DNA of 64,000 nt from positions 1 to 64,000 of the forward strand of contig JAAXGN010000016.1 in NCBI GenBank assembly GCA_012267415.1, given 5' to 3'. Positions 52,031 to 62,100 of this stretch are shown here, in pieces. The notes beneath the pieces were generated by a model, which was not told the DNA's origin, did no database searches, and saw nothing but the letters and a program-made list of their open reading frames with translations. The position numbers and the translations under genes were made by a program. The DNA is from Candidatus Poribacteria bacterium (lineage in GTDB: Bacteria > Poribacteria > WGA-4E > WGA-3G). Each line of letters starts with the position of its first letter. The stretch's first letter is position 1.

Positions 52031-53264
52031 AACGCCAACAAACTCAAGACGAGACTTTCTTACCAAAGCAGGTAAAGTTGCATTACTCGCGAGTCTCGGC
52101 TTATTTGGAGCTGGTTGTGAAGCGGTCAACCGAGGTCTATTGGGTAGAGGTTTAGTCCCCGTTGTTTTGGAAGATTTGAAGGCAGCAGGTTTGCCGAAGA
52201 CGGATATGCTTGTCCATTCGGATAATCCTTTCAACGGGGAGTTCCCTCCGCATCTTCTTGATGACAACGTTACGCCAACATCACGACACTTTGTTAGAAA
52301 TAACAACGGTATCCCAGAACGCGCAATAAAGGAAGATTTGAGTGGATGGCAATTGACAGTAGACGGTGAAGTGCATAAAGAACTTGCACTAACGATGGAT
52401 GACCTGCTTCAGTTCCCGCAGGTTACGATGAATGTGGTGCTGGAATGCGCTGGAAACGGAAGAAGTCTATTCGTGCCAGAAGTGGATGGGACTCCCTGGC
52501 GACGGGGGGCCGTTGCTTGTAGCGAATGGACAGGTGTTCGTCTGCGCGATGTCCTACAAGCAGCAGGCGTAAAACCGACTGCTGTCTATACAGGGAACTA
52601 TGGAGACGATATTCCTGCTGATGGTAGCGAGCAATTTTCACGAGGAATTCCGATTGAGAAGGCAATGGATGAACACACACTCATCGCATTGAAAATGAAC
52701 GGAGACGTCTTACCTGCAGCACACGGATTTCCCGCAAGGTTAATCGTTCCCGGGTGGATTGGGAGTTCCATGCAGAAATGGCTCAACCGTATCTGGGTGA
52801 GAGATAAAGTCCACGACTCAGAGAAAATGAGCGGATATGCCTACCGTATACCTGCATATCAAGTAGAACCGGGACATAAACCACCCGTTGAAGATATGCG
52901 TATTGCCACTTCATTACGGGTAAAATTCCTCATCACACGACCCGAACCGCATTCGGATTTCAGTGCTGATAACACCATAAAAGCCCGAGGACACGCGTGG
53001 GCAGGGGAAAACCGGATCCGTAAAGTCCAGGTCTCAACAGATTTTGGTATCAATTGGATAGAAACAGAGTTGACCCCACCATCAAATAGGTATGCTTGGT
53101 ATCACTGGAAAACCGATATAACACTTGCGAACAAAGGCTATTATGAGATATGGGCACGCGCATATTCTGATATAGGGAATGCACAGCCTTTCATCCAACC
53201 GTGGAACCCCAAAGGATACCTTGGAAATGTCATTCATAGAGTACCCACTTCAATAACCGCATAA
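52011..53264 (+). CDS. Sulfite oxidase-like molybdenum cofactor protein, Tat-exported
   Basis: The 417-residue protein has a twin-arginine signal (SRRDFLTKAGKVALLASLG, Arg13-Arg14) ending at a Cys, so a Tat-exported lipoprotein is possible. VVLECAGNGR contains Cys146, the Moco thiolate ligand of sulfite oxidases, and the domain continues with GVRLRDVLQAAGV, HGFPARLIVPGW and a C-terminal dimerisation domain (VQVSTDFGINWIETEL). It would oxidise sulfite or a similar donor outside the cytoplasm. GTG at 52011 or ATG at 52023 may start it. It overlaps the Rieske-protein gene, a pairing that suggests one electron path. Confidence 0.88.
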   Translation: MNATMIETPTNSRRDFLTKAGKVALLASLGLFGAGCEAVNRGLLGRGLVPVVLEDLKAAGLPKTDMLVHSDNPFNGEFPPHLLDDNVTPTSRHFVRNNNGIPERAIKEDLSGWQLTVDGEVHKELALTMDDLLQFPQVTMNVVLECAGNGRSLFVPEVDGTPWRRGAVACSEWTGVRLRDVLQAAGVKPTAVYTGNYGDDIPADGSEQFSRGIPIEKAMDEHTLIALKMNGDVLPAAHGFPARLIVPGWIGSSMQKWLNRIWVRDKVHDSEKMSGYAYRIPAYQVEPGHKPPVEDMRIATSLRVKFLITRPEPHSDFSADNTIKARGHAWAGENRIRKVQVSTDFGINWIETELTPPSNRYAWYHWKTDITLANKGYYEIWARAYSDIGNAQPFIQPWNPKGYLGNVIHRVPTSITA

Positions 53265-53280
53265 AAAGAGAGGAATTACA

Positions 53281-53763
53281 ATGAAACTCGGTGTCATGTC
53301 AGATAGTCACGACAACATCCCAAACGTCAAACGTGCAGTAGAGCTTTTTAATCGGATCGGTGTGGATCTCGTTGTCCATGCAGGAGATTTCATATCTCCA
53401 TTTGCTATTGACCCGTTAGCCGATTTAAACTGCCGCGTCGTTGGTGTTTTTGGAAACAATGATGGTGAACGCGTTGTGCTTGCGAAAAAGTTTGAAGCGA
53501 TCGGTGAGGTGCATCCCAATCTCGCCAGTGTAACACTTAGCGACAAGAGCATCGCAGTCATGCACTATCCTGAGCTTGCTATACCCATCGCCAAGAGTGG
53601 CGATTATGACATTGTCGTCTACGGCCACACCCATAAGATAGATATCAATACGGACAATTCGCTCCTGCTAAATCCAGGTGAAACTGGAGGATGGACAACT
53701 GGAAAAGCCACAGTCGCTGTTGTTGATCTGGAAGTCCAGGACGCAAAGATATATGAACTTTGA
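53281..53763 (+). CDS. YfcE/MJ0936-type metallophosphoesterase
   Basis: The 160-residue protein has the calcineurin-like phosphoesterase motifs in the right order: GVMSDSHDN (Asp8, His10), VVHAGDF (Asp36), GVFGNNDGE (Asn60) and VVYGHTHKID. Length fits the YfcE/MJ0936 family of Mn-dependent phosphodiesterases. The natural substrate is unknown. GAGG precedes the ATG. The RDD gene starts at its stop, so both may share a message. Confidence 0.9.
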   Translation: MKLGVMSDSHDNIPNVKRAVELFNRIGVDLVVHAGDFISPFAIDPLADLNCRVVGVFGNNDGERVVLAKKFEAIGEVHPNLASVTLSDKSIAVMHYPELAIPIAKSGDYDIVVYGHTHKIDINTDNSLLLNPGETGGWTTGKATVAVVDLEVQDAKIYEL

Positions 53764-53786
53764 CAAGACTCGTATCAATAAAAATC

Positions 53787-54578
53787 ATGAATGATCATTT
53801 ATCCGTAGAAACACCAGAACAGATCAACCTGAATTTCCAGAAAGCAGGAATCGGATCCCGTTTTTATGCTGCCTTGATAGACACAAGTTTACTCTTATTG
53901 ATTGTTTTCATTGGAAGATATTTCAATGAGAAACTCATATTTGAATTGCAAGGTGTTTTTGGGAATTGGCTTGCTGCGATTGGTGGCATCGTTGTCTTTG
54001 CACTTTTTTGGGGTTACTATATGGCGTTTGAGATCATTACAAATGGTCAATCACCCGGAAAACGGTTACTCGGATTAAGGGTGATGAAAGTCGGTGGGTA
54101 TCCCATCAGTTTCGCAGATTCCGCCATCCGCAACTTAGTCAGAATCGTTGATTTTCTACCATTCTGTTATTGTATAGGGATGACCACTATGCTGATAAAT
54201 GGCAACTGGCAACGATTAGGTGACTTGGCGGCAGGCACACTTGTGGTAAAAACATCAAGAAAAAAAATCACACTCACTGATGCTGGCACAAAAGAAGTCG
54301 TACCAGATATCAACATTTCCCCCCAAGAATTTCTCTATGTTGAATGGATACAACCTGATCTCATCACGGATACGGAGTTAAGTATGATACGGGAGTATCT
54401 TTCACGTCGTTCTGCACTTTCAGTCACACGAAAGATTGAGCTGGCAGAGACGATCGGTAGTCCCATCGTTGAAAAGATGGGAGGCGACAGTTCTATCCTA
54501 TACGACAAATTCTTAGAGGAAGTTTACGCACTAAAAACATCAGAAATAACTCGTTCTGTTAGTGAGAAAAGCATGTAG
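53787..54578 (+). CDS. RDD family membrane protein
   Basis: The 263-residue protein has the RDD domain: GIGSRFYAALIDTSLLLLIVF for the first segment, NGQSPGKRLLGLRVMKVGG in the loop, and a C-terminal membrane segment, with a soluble tail to the end (ILYDKFLEEVYALKTSE). The ATG at 53787 is chosen; a frame opening at 53760 would overlap the phosphoesterase. The RDD domain may act in transport or in membrane stress; function is not set. Two further membrane-protein genes follow on the same strand. Confidence 0.8.
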   Translation: MNDHLSVETPEQINLNFQKAGIGSRFYAALIDTSLLLLIVFIGRYFNEKLIFELQGVFGNWLAAIGGIVVFALFWGYYMAFEIITNGQSPGKRLLGLRVMKVGGYPISFADSAIRNLVRIVDFLPFCYCIGMTTMLINGNWQRLGDLAAGTLVVKTSRKKITLTDAGTKEVVPDINISPQEFLYVEWIQPDLITDTELSMIREYLSRRSALSVTRKIELAETIGSPIVEKMGGDSSILYDKFLEEVYALKTSEITRSVSEKSM

Positions 54579-54607
54579 TATGATTATCAGATTTTCGGTA
54601 GAGCATT

Positions 54608-55568
54608 ATGGAGATGAACGCGTCATCAGAAACCAAACAGTACCTTCCTATACCACGTCAGATGGGGTTTGGTGAATTTCTTGATACGACATTCAGTCTA
54701 TATAGATCACATTTCCTACCTTTGCTTGTTATCGCCTCTGTATATTTTCTTTCTATAGTGATTGGGGGATCAGTCAGTTTTCTTAGGATTCCGTTAAGTC
54801 GGGGAAATTGGTTAACATTGTGGCTTCCAGTGCTGTTTGTTATCTTTAGTATATCTGTTGTTGTCGTAAGCGGACTGTTTTTTGCCACTTCCCAAGCTTA
54901 TGTCCAGGGAAAAATAAGAGCAGATACCTCACTAAAACGTGGTCTACATCGTTTCTTTCCATGTTTTTTCGGTATATTGATTTATGGTTTACTGACGACT
55001 ATAATATCTTCTGCCATTACACTTCCTATGGGTATGATTTTCAGTATCCCGGGAGTAGATTTTATGGGTGGTGTAATGGTATTTATACTTGGGCTGCTTT
55101 CCATATTGATTTTCTTATATGTATCAATTTATTTCTTTAGTCATTGGAGTTTCATGACCGCTGCGGTTCTCATAGAGGGAAAATCAATGCGGGAAGGGAT
55201 GCGTCGCAGAAGGGGAATTGGCAAGACAGGAATCAGCACAAACTCTCTGGAAAACGATAGCGATCCTTCTGATATATTTGGCTATCGGTTTTATTTTGCG
55301 TTGTTCTTTAGGGTTATTGCTTAGTTTGATAGGCATAATTAATTTAGAAGAGTGGTCAAATAGTGTCAACACACTGTTTTTTCCACAATTTCCAATTTTT
55401 CGGGATTCATTTGATCTTTCAAACGTAGTTTTGTATCTGACGCATGTAAGCGTTGATACCATTACGATGCCGATCTGGATTATTGGTGTGACGCTTATAT
55501 ATTTCAATCAGCGTATACGTAAAGAAGGTTTTGATATTGAGATGATGACACTTCGTCAAGAGGTATAG
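54608..55568 (+). pseudogene. Polytopic membrane protein, frameshifted
   Basis: Two frames together make one membrane protein. The first (from 54608) runs through the segment MTAAVLIEGKSMREGMRRR, then reads out of frame to a stop at 55324; the second frame from about 55212 continues with ELARQESAQTLWKTIAILLIYLAIG and membrane segments up to 55568. Removing one base in the GGGG run at about 55212-55215 restores a continuous protein of about 320 residues. It looks like either a recent mutation or a sequencing error. The protein is hydrophobic with about six membrane segments and has the same size class as the gene just downstream. Confidence 0.75.
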
Positions 55569-55573
55569 AAATA

Positions 55574-56575
55574 ATGAATTCATTAGCAAATAGAAGCATC
55601 GTCGGGGTGACAGAATTTTTTAGCAGGATCCTAAGGTTCTATTTGAACCATTTCGGATTGTTTTGGAAAGTGATGATACCGCTAATCCTTCTGTGCTTTC
55701 TCATTGATGTCGCGGCAATTCTCTACCATTATAACTTTATTGCCGCACCTTTTTGGACTCTCGATACATCGGGTGGTTTTTCTGTGACACATAATCTTAC
55801 ACCAGAAGAAAATACGGTGAAAATGTCAATGCAATATTCGTCCTTCATTGCATTTTTCCTCTGGTTTGCTATGTGTCCTCTCGTTCTCACAGTTTACAGA
55901 CTACGTCGTGGTGTGGATGTTTCATTACAAGATGTCTGGAAACATACCTTGCAAAGATCCTTATCAATTATTGGGATGTCTTTGCTATTAGTTGTGTTGT
56001 TCCTTTTTCTTATTTTTCTGACTTTACTGATTTCTCAGTTCGTAACATTCTCAGTTAAATTTCCACTCCTACCTTTTCTGACCACACTTGTAACTTTAGG
56101 TGTCATCGTTTACTTTGCTGTGAGATGGAGTCTGCTAAACCAATGCATAATCATTGAAAATCTATCGGTAATTCGGGCATACCGTAGAAGTTTTGAACTT
56201 GTCAAAGGTAGAATGGTTATTTTCTTTGTAAGGTATCTTCTACTTCTGTGGGGTTCTTGTGTAATTATTGGTTTGGTCTTTGCTCTAACGTTCTTGATGC
56301 TTTCTACTATAGCACCTGAACTAAAACCGATACAAGAAAAGTTGTTGTCTACAGAAATCTATAATATCTTGGTAGGGATAGATGGTGCATGGCAGCATAA
56401 TGATTTCTTAATAGAAATTGGGAATATAGAAGCGACTTTATCAACAGTGCCTGCTTTTTGGGTCATTATGGTCATACTGATACAAAAAATAATCCTCTAT
56501 GCGGTTTTCACACCTATGTGGGCAATCTTGACAACACAACTATATATGGAACAGACTGAAGGTTTGGCTGTGTGA
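55574..56575 (+). CDS. Polytopic membrane protein
   Basis: The 333-residue protein has about six hydrophobic segments, among them FLLLVVLFLFLIFLTLL-like stretches near 145 and a C-terminal one near 305. It resembles the membrane domain seen in glycerophosphodiester phosphodiesterase-type or DUF7847 proteins in layout (RRSFELVKGRMVIFFVRYL near 210), but I do not assign a function. It starts six bases after the previous frame ends, so the three membrane-protein genes 53787-56575 form one unit. The adjacent membrane protein carries a related RR.E.. segment (MREGMRRR), and the two are probably paralogues. Confidence 0.65.
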   Translation: MNSLANRSIVGVTEFFSRILRFYLNHFGLFWKVMIPLILLCFLIDVAAILYHYNFIAAPFWTLDTSGGFSVTHNLTPEENTVKMSMQYSSFIAFFLWFAMCPLVLTVYRLRRGVDVSLQDVWKHTLQRSLSIIGMSLLLVVLFLFLIFLTLLISQFVTFSVKFPLLPFLTTLVTLGVIVYFAVRWSLLNQCIIIENLSVIRAYRRSFELVKGRMVIFFVRYLLLLWGSCVIIGLVFALTFLMLSTIAPELKPIQEKLLSTEIYNILVGIDGAWQHNDFLIEIGNIEATLSTVPAFWVIMVILIQKIILYAVFTPMWAILTTQLYMEQTEGLAV

Positions 56576-56625
56576 GTAGATACGTTTTTTTCTTATAGTA
56601 AATGTCGATTTCTTTTTTTCAATTA

Positions 56626-57783
56626 TTATACATTGTACTTTACCATTTCAGAGTTGATATTCTGTAGTGCATCTTGGATTTCTAAGGTTACTTCTGCATC
56701 ATTTTCCAATTGTAAATGCGTTTCCAGCACTTGTTCGGCTTGCTTTCCGCCAATTTTACCTAATGCCCAGGCTGCATGACCGCGAATTAGGGGTTCGTCA
56801 TCTACTAAGGCTTTTTTGAGTGCTGGCACGGCAGCACGTGATCCCCAATTTCCTATGGCAACGATGACGTTTCGTAAGAACCCTCTCCGCTTTGCACGTT
56901 TGATAGGACTCCCTCTATACTTTTCACTAAACTCAGCTTGTGTCATGTTGACAAGTGACAGTAATTCAGGTGCAAGGTTGCCATCTCGCGGTAGAAATGC
57001 CGGTTCATCTGTTGACACTGCCTTGCTGTTCCACGGACATACCTCTTGGCAGATATCGCAACCGAAAATCAGATTATCCATTTTAGAGCGGAGTTCCTTC
57101 GGTATGCTGTCCTTCAGTTCAATTGTCAGATATGAGATACATAGCCTGGAATCTAGCACATTCGGTTCAATGAACGCGTCTGTTGGACACGCCTCAAGAC
57201 ACTTGGTGCATGTACCACAACTGCCACGTAAGGTCTCCGTCTCAGGTTCTAAATCTATACTGACAAGGATTTCAGCGAGAAAATACCATGACCCTGAACG
57301 CCAGTTAATCAGATTGGTATTCTTCCCGATCCACCCAAGTTTGGCTTTTTGCGCATATTCCCTTTCTAAGACCGGACCCGAATCAACAAAGACACGACTT
57401 TTCAGGTGGGTTTCCCCAGCGGTTTTGATGAAATCAACAAGGTCTAAAAGACGTTCACGGATAACATCGTGGTAATCATCCCCCCAAGCATACCGTGAAA
57501 TCTGCCCCCGGCTTGGATCCTCGGCGAGTGCTTCTGGTGTATCAATCGTGTAATAGTTCATCGCAAGGCTTATGATAGATTTAGCCTCTTGTAGGAGTTT
57601 ACGCGTGTCTTCTTTAAGAGGTAGGTGTCTTTCAAGGTATCCCATTTTACCGGCATATCCATTTTCAATCCATTCCCGGTAACGTTCTATAGTTTGACTC
57701 TGTTCGGCTGGTGTAATACCGACAAGTTCAAATCCGAGTTCGTGTGCACGCTTCTGAATTTGTTGGGATAGTGTGTTTTCCAT
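56626..57783 (-). CDS. queG: Epoxyqueuosine reductase QueG
   Basis: The 385-residue protein matches QueG, which reduces epoxyqueuosine to queuosine in tRNA with cobalamin and two [4Fe-4S] clusters. Cluster ligands are visible as CGTCTKCLEACP (Cys189, 192, 195 and 199) and CDICQEVCPWN (Cys242, 245, 249). The catalytic Asp is in VDSGPVLERE (Asp134). A HEAT-like repeat region lies at the end (about 305-375, KKALVDDEPLIRGHAAWALGKIG). It acts in the cytoplasm on tRNA. It lies just upstream of the PheA gene on the same strand in reading order after it, with 75 bases between. Confidence 0.95.
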   Translation of the reverse strand: MENTLSQQIQKRAHELGFELVGITPAEQSQTIERYREWIENGYAGKMGYLERHLPLKEDTRKLLQEAKSIISLAMNYYTIDTPEALAEDPSRGQISRYAWGDDYHDVIRERLLDLVDFIKTAGETHLKSRVFVDSGPVLEREYAQKAKLGWIGKNTNLINWRSGSWYFLAEILVSIDLEPETETLRGSCGTCTKCLEACPTDAFIEPNVLDSRLCISYLTIELKDSIPKELRSKMDNLIFGCDICQEVCPWNSKAVSTDEPAFLPRDGNLAPELLSLVNMTQAEFSEKYRGSPIKRAKRRGFLRNVIVAIGNWGSRAAVPALKKALVDDEPLIRGHAAWALGKIGGKQAEQVLETHLQLENDAEVTLEIQDALQNINSEMVKYNV

Positions 57784-57858
57784 GGTTCTCTATTTGGAGT
57801 TATTGGGAATTGTTCAATAGAGAAGTTCAATCAATAATGGGGCGATCAGATTTATATG

Positions 57859-58926
57859 TTACTTTACACCACGTGGGTATGAACCGAGGATTTTCACATT
57901 ACGACACATATCATCAAGGGATTCAAGTGCAAGACGCATATTCTCATCGTCAATATGTCCATCAATATCAGCGAAAAAGATGTATTCCCACGGTTTGGTC
58001 CGTGAGGGGAGCGATTCTATGTAGCTCAAGTTTAATTGATGTTTGTCCAATATTTCCAAGATTTCATACAATGCACCGATTTTGTCTTTGATTGCAAAGA
58101 AGATAGATGTACAATCGTTCCCGCTTTTGCCAACCCTTTGGTTTCCAATGACAAAAAATCGGGTTGTGTTATCTGGTTCATCCATTATGGAATCTGCTAT
58201 GATTGGTACCTCATAGATTTCACTTGCCAGGCTACTGGCAATAGCAGCTGAATTGGGTTCATCTGCTGCGCGTTGTGCAGCATCAGACGTACTGACAACT
58301 TCAATCTGCTCCACTGATTTCAAGAATTTATTCAACCATATTCTACATTGGGCAAAAGGTTGCCTGTGTGAGTAGACGCGTTCAATCTTAGAGAGTGGAT
58401 ACTTTGAGATGAGATTATGTCTGATGGGTTGATATATTTCCGCGCATATATTCAGACGTGTGTGTAAGAAACGTTCCAAAACATCCCTGACAGTGCCGTA
58501 AACAGAATTTTCGATGGCGACCACACCAAAATCAGTACGTTCTGTTTCAACTTCTGTAAAGATATCAGTCTGCGGTATGATGGGAATCATTTCTGCCTTA
58601 GGTCCGAAAAAGGATCTACTTGCCGTGTGTCCGAAACTCCCCGGTGGACCGAGAAAAGCGATTCGGTTTTTTGGTATTTGCGCGTTTCGTGATGCTGAAA
58701 AGATTTCCGCCCAGATTTTCTCTATAGCGTCTTCAGGATATATACCGAAATTCTCTTTTTTTATACGCGTTATGATTTCGTACTCACGATGCGGCACATG
58801 GATTTCCGATCCCATATCTGCTTTTAAGCTACCTACTTGCTTCGAGAGCTCGGCACGTTCTTGCAGTAGTTTTAGAATTTTGTCATCAATATGATTTATT
58901 TGATCGCGTAATTTTTTTAGTTTCAA
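57859..58926 (-). CDS. pheA: Bifunctional chorismate mutase/prephenate dehydratase
   Basis: The 355-residue protein has a chorismate mutase domain at about 1-90 (LRDQINHIDDKILKLLQERA), a prephenate dehydratase domain from about 97 (IAFLGPPGSFGHTASRSFFG, with NTTRFFVIG near 250) and a C-terminal ACT domain (GALYEILEILDKHQLNLSYIESLPSR) for feedback control by phenylalanine. It makes phenylpyruvate from chorismate in aromatic amino acid synthesis. Length and order of domains are normal. It precedes queG in the direction of reading and may share its transcript, although function differs. Confidence 0.95.
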   Translation of the reverse strand: MKLKKLRDQINHIDDKILKLLQERAELSKQVGSLKADMGSEIHVPHREYEIITRIKKENFGIYPEDAIEKIWAEIFSASRNAQIPKNRIAFLGPPGSFGHTASRSFFGPKAEMIPIIPQTDIFTEVETERTDFGVVAIENSVYGTVRDVLERFLHTRLNICAEIYQPIRHNLISKYPLSKIERVYSHRQPFAQCRIWLNKFLKSVEQIEVVSTSDAAQRAADEPNSAAIASSLASEIYEVPIIADSIMDEPDNTTRFFVIGNQRVGKSGNDCTSIFFAIKDKIGALYEILEILDKHQLNLSYIESLPSRTKPWEYIFFADIDGHIDDENMRLALESLDDMCRNVKILGSYPRGVK

Positions 58927-59016
58927 AGAGTGATCTCCGACGAAATGTTCAAAGCAATTCGCGCATCATGTTGCTTCTAATGGCACGATGATTTAAAGAT
59001 TTAATTCATATCTATA

Positions 59017-59118
59017 ATGAAGATTAAATAAATACTCAGGTAATCCAATCCACCAAAAGGATCGTAGGGGCTGGGTTCCCTAGACCGCATATTACCCGAT
59101 TTAAATCTTAATCTTCAT
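59017..59118. repeat. MITE-like element, family 1
   Basis: A 102-bp element with ends ATGAAGATTAAATAAAT and TTAATCTTCAT (perfect 11-bp) and inner GGTAAT / ATTACC. The core is GTAGGGGCTGGGTTCCCTAG. It lies in the 268-base gap between the PheA gene start and the giant protein's stop, with no gene there. Confidence 0.7.
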
Positions 59119-59194
59119 ACATATATTGTAGCACATCTTCCAATTTGAGAAAAACAAAAACAAAGGATACAGCACTAATGTTCCAATGACTGAA

Positions 59195-62100
59195 TTATTG
59201 TTGCACTACCGATCCCGTATCTGGACGTCGGAATTGTAGGTCCTTATAGGGTTTACCGTGTTCATCTGTGATACGCAGGTAGAATCCCCAACCACCTGAC
59301 TCTTCACATACTTTGACAAGTAGACTGTTTGTGCCTTGCTTGAGAGTCACAGGAAAAACATATCGATCAATTTCTGTCGGATGTGAAGTTCGTCTTGCGT
59401 ATACCTTTGCACCATTAAGCCAGACTTTTCCCTGATCATCACTATCGAATCGGAATTGGACTTTACGCGCATCTGGTGAAACGATAGTTGTGAAAGCATA
59501 AGCTGTCTCCCAATCGCGCCCTTCTCCCATATTGATAAAACCATCCAACTTGTCATCTGGTAGATTCTTCCAACTGATCTTCTTATTATCCGCATCATAC
59601 TTTTTGTTCATGTCTACTTGTGTGATGTCTTCTTGAATATATGCAGTATCGTGACCTATTCCGCGGATATTGTCAAAAGGACCGAGGTATAACCATGCAT
59701 CTTCAGTGATGAAACCGGTATTTTGAATATACGTTCTTGCCTTATCCTGCATGTCATTTTTTACGCAGTAATCCGCCAGCAGTAGACTAAGATTGAGTTG
59801 AACGATTAAGTTATCAGGTATAACATTTACGAGTTCGTTTAGCATTTCAACGTAAGTCTCTTTATCTTCTATTTTTTCGCCGTAATTAAAAATCCATGAG
59901 AAGAATTTGCGTTGAAAAGACCCGGATTTCAAGATATTTAACCCTCTTTTGAATTCTTCAAGTGCTATGTCATTTTGTCCATCTGCAAGATAGGCATATC
60001 CTAATGTTAGTATATTCGTATAATTACTATTGTGTTGGACAGCACGTTTTGCAACTTCTATTGCTTCTATTGGAAAAATTTCTTTTTTTATCAGTTCTTC
60101 GGCAAAATCTTGATAACCGGAGCCTTGCTGGTTTAACTGTCGTCTTCGGAGTTCAATCCACTGCGTATAAGCGTGATCAGACTTTTCAGTATCTCCGACA
60201 CTTCGGTATACATCTCCTAACAGTTGATATAGCATTACACTGTTTTTCTGTCTCTGCTTAAGTTGTTCAAGGATTGCAATTCCCTTGTCTTGATCCTTCC
60301 TATTTTCGTAAAATGACCAGATGGCTTGAATCGCGTCATCGTGATTACGTTGTGTGAGTGGCGCATCCAGAGCTCGGAGATATACCTCCTCTGCCTTTGA
60401 TGATTGACCACTTCTGTCATAAGTTTCTGCCAATAAGTCGTATAGTTCATAAGAAGTAGGATCAAGCTTAACTGCTTTTTCATAAGCAGCAGATGCTTTC
60501 GTAAGTTGTGCACTCTTGGCACTCTCGAAAATAGGACGTGAATAAGACGTAAATTTGGCGTTTCCGATTATTTTACCATGATTTTTATGGGATGTAGCGT
60601 CAAGTACCATGTCATCCGTAGCATCATTGAATTTCCAATAAGCGACTAACCCTTGTTCATCTCCCTTCAATTCTGTATTCATATCAGAACGGATCTGATT
60701 TCCTCTACGTGCAATATTCCAGATTCGCACATCATCAATGAGTCCAACGAAGGGTGATTGTGTAGGTCTTTCTATTTCATGTGTCCATCCAATGCGTAAA
60801 GGTAAATGACTTTCATAGAAATTCTGTTGTCCACTCAAGGTATTGTTCCCCAATTCAATCCCATTGACATAGAGTTTGATAGTATTCCGTGTCGCATCAA
60901 TAACACCAGCAATGTGATACCATTGGTTTAGTTGAATGGTACCAGCATCTGTATAGAATTGCCTTTGGCTGCGACCACTTGGAGCAGAAGCGATCTGTAT
61001 TTTTCCTTGCTCTTGAAGTAAAAAGGCATAACTTCGGTTGCTCAAATTTGATTTTCGCTCGTCTCCTTTAAATATTATCGGTGCATATCTATTCGGAAAT
61101 GCAGTGGGTTTCATCCAGAAGGAAATTGTTGCCTGTCGTGTGATTCTTCTCAATGAGTCACTATTTTCTACTTCTACATAATTTGCATTACCATCAAGTT
61201 GCAAGGCGGTGTTTTCATATACTTGTCCAGTTAGGCTTCGCTGTAACCTCTCCTTTTTATAGAGATCACCCAGTTTCTTTTGCCATCTGACATCATTAGG
61301 TTGGAGTTGACTCAACTTTTCGTAATGTGTAATTGATTCTTCAGGCTTATCTGCCTTTTCGTAAGTTTGTGCAAGTGTCAAACGAACTTCTGGGTCATCA
61401 GGATATTCCTGAACCTGTTTCAGCAGTTTCGGTATCTGTTTATCGTAAAGTTTACCCAACTTTGATGCGCTTTCAATCGCTCTCCTTGCTTCGTCTCTAC
61501 GCCAACCACTTCCTGGGAGATTTACGAGTTGCTGATAAGCATATACTGCTTCCTCATATCGTTTTGCAGCGAGGTAACTCTTTGCCAGCAGTTCATAGGT
61601 AGATTCATCGGGTGAACTTGTACTTTCACCGATTGCAGCATAAACAAGTTTTATAGCCGAGTCGTACAATCTTCCGTTATAGCAGATATCCCCGAGCTCT
61701 CTAAGGAAAAACGCACTGCTTTTTCTATAACTAACAGAGAGAGCACTTTCACCTTGGCGTAACATCTGTTCAGCTAAATCGGATTGTCCATCTCTATTAT
61801 ATGCTGCAGCAGTCCAGTAATAGCTTTTGACGTTATCAGGTTGTAACGTGATGATTGCTTGATACATCTCAGCTGTTTTTTTATGGTCATTCGCTTTTTT
61901 GTAAGCGTCTGCAAGCATTTCCATACTATTTATATTTTTCGGATCGTTCTCAAGTTTTGTCTTATAGATAGTTATTAGAACATCAAGTTTGCTTGCACTA
62001 TTATAGGCATTAATTAATCTATCGCGTGCTCTTTGTTCAGCATTGTATACTCCCATTGAGAATGCAAGCAGGTCATGCATTTCAATGGCAGCCTTATCAT

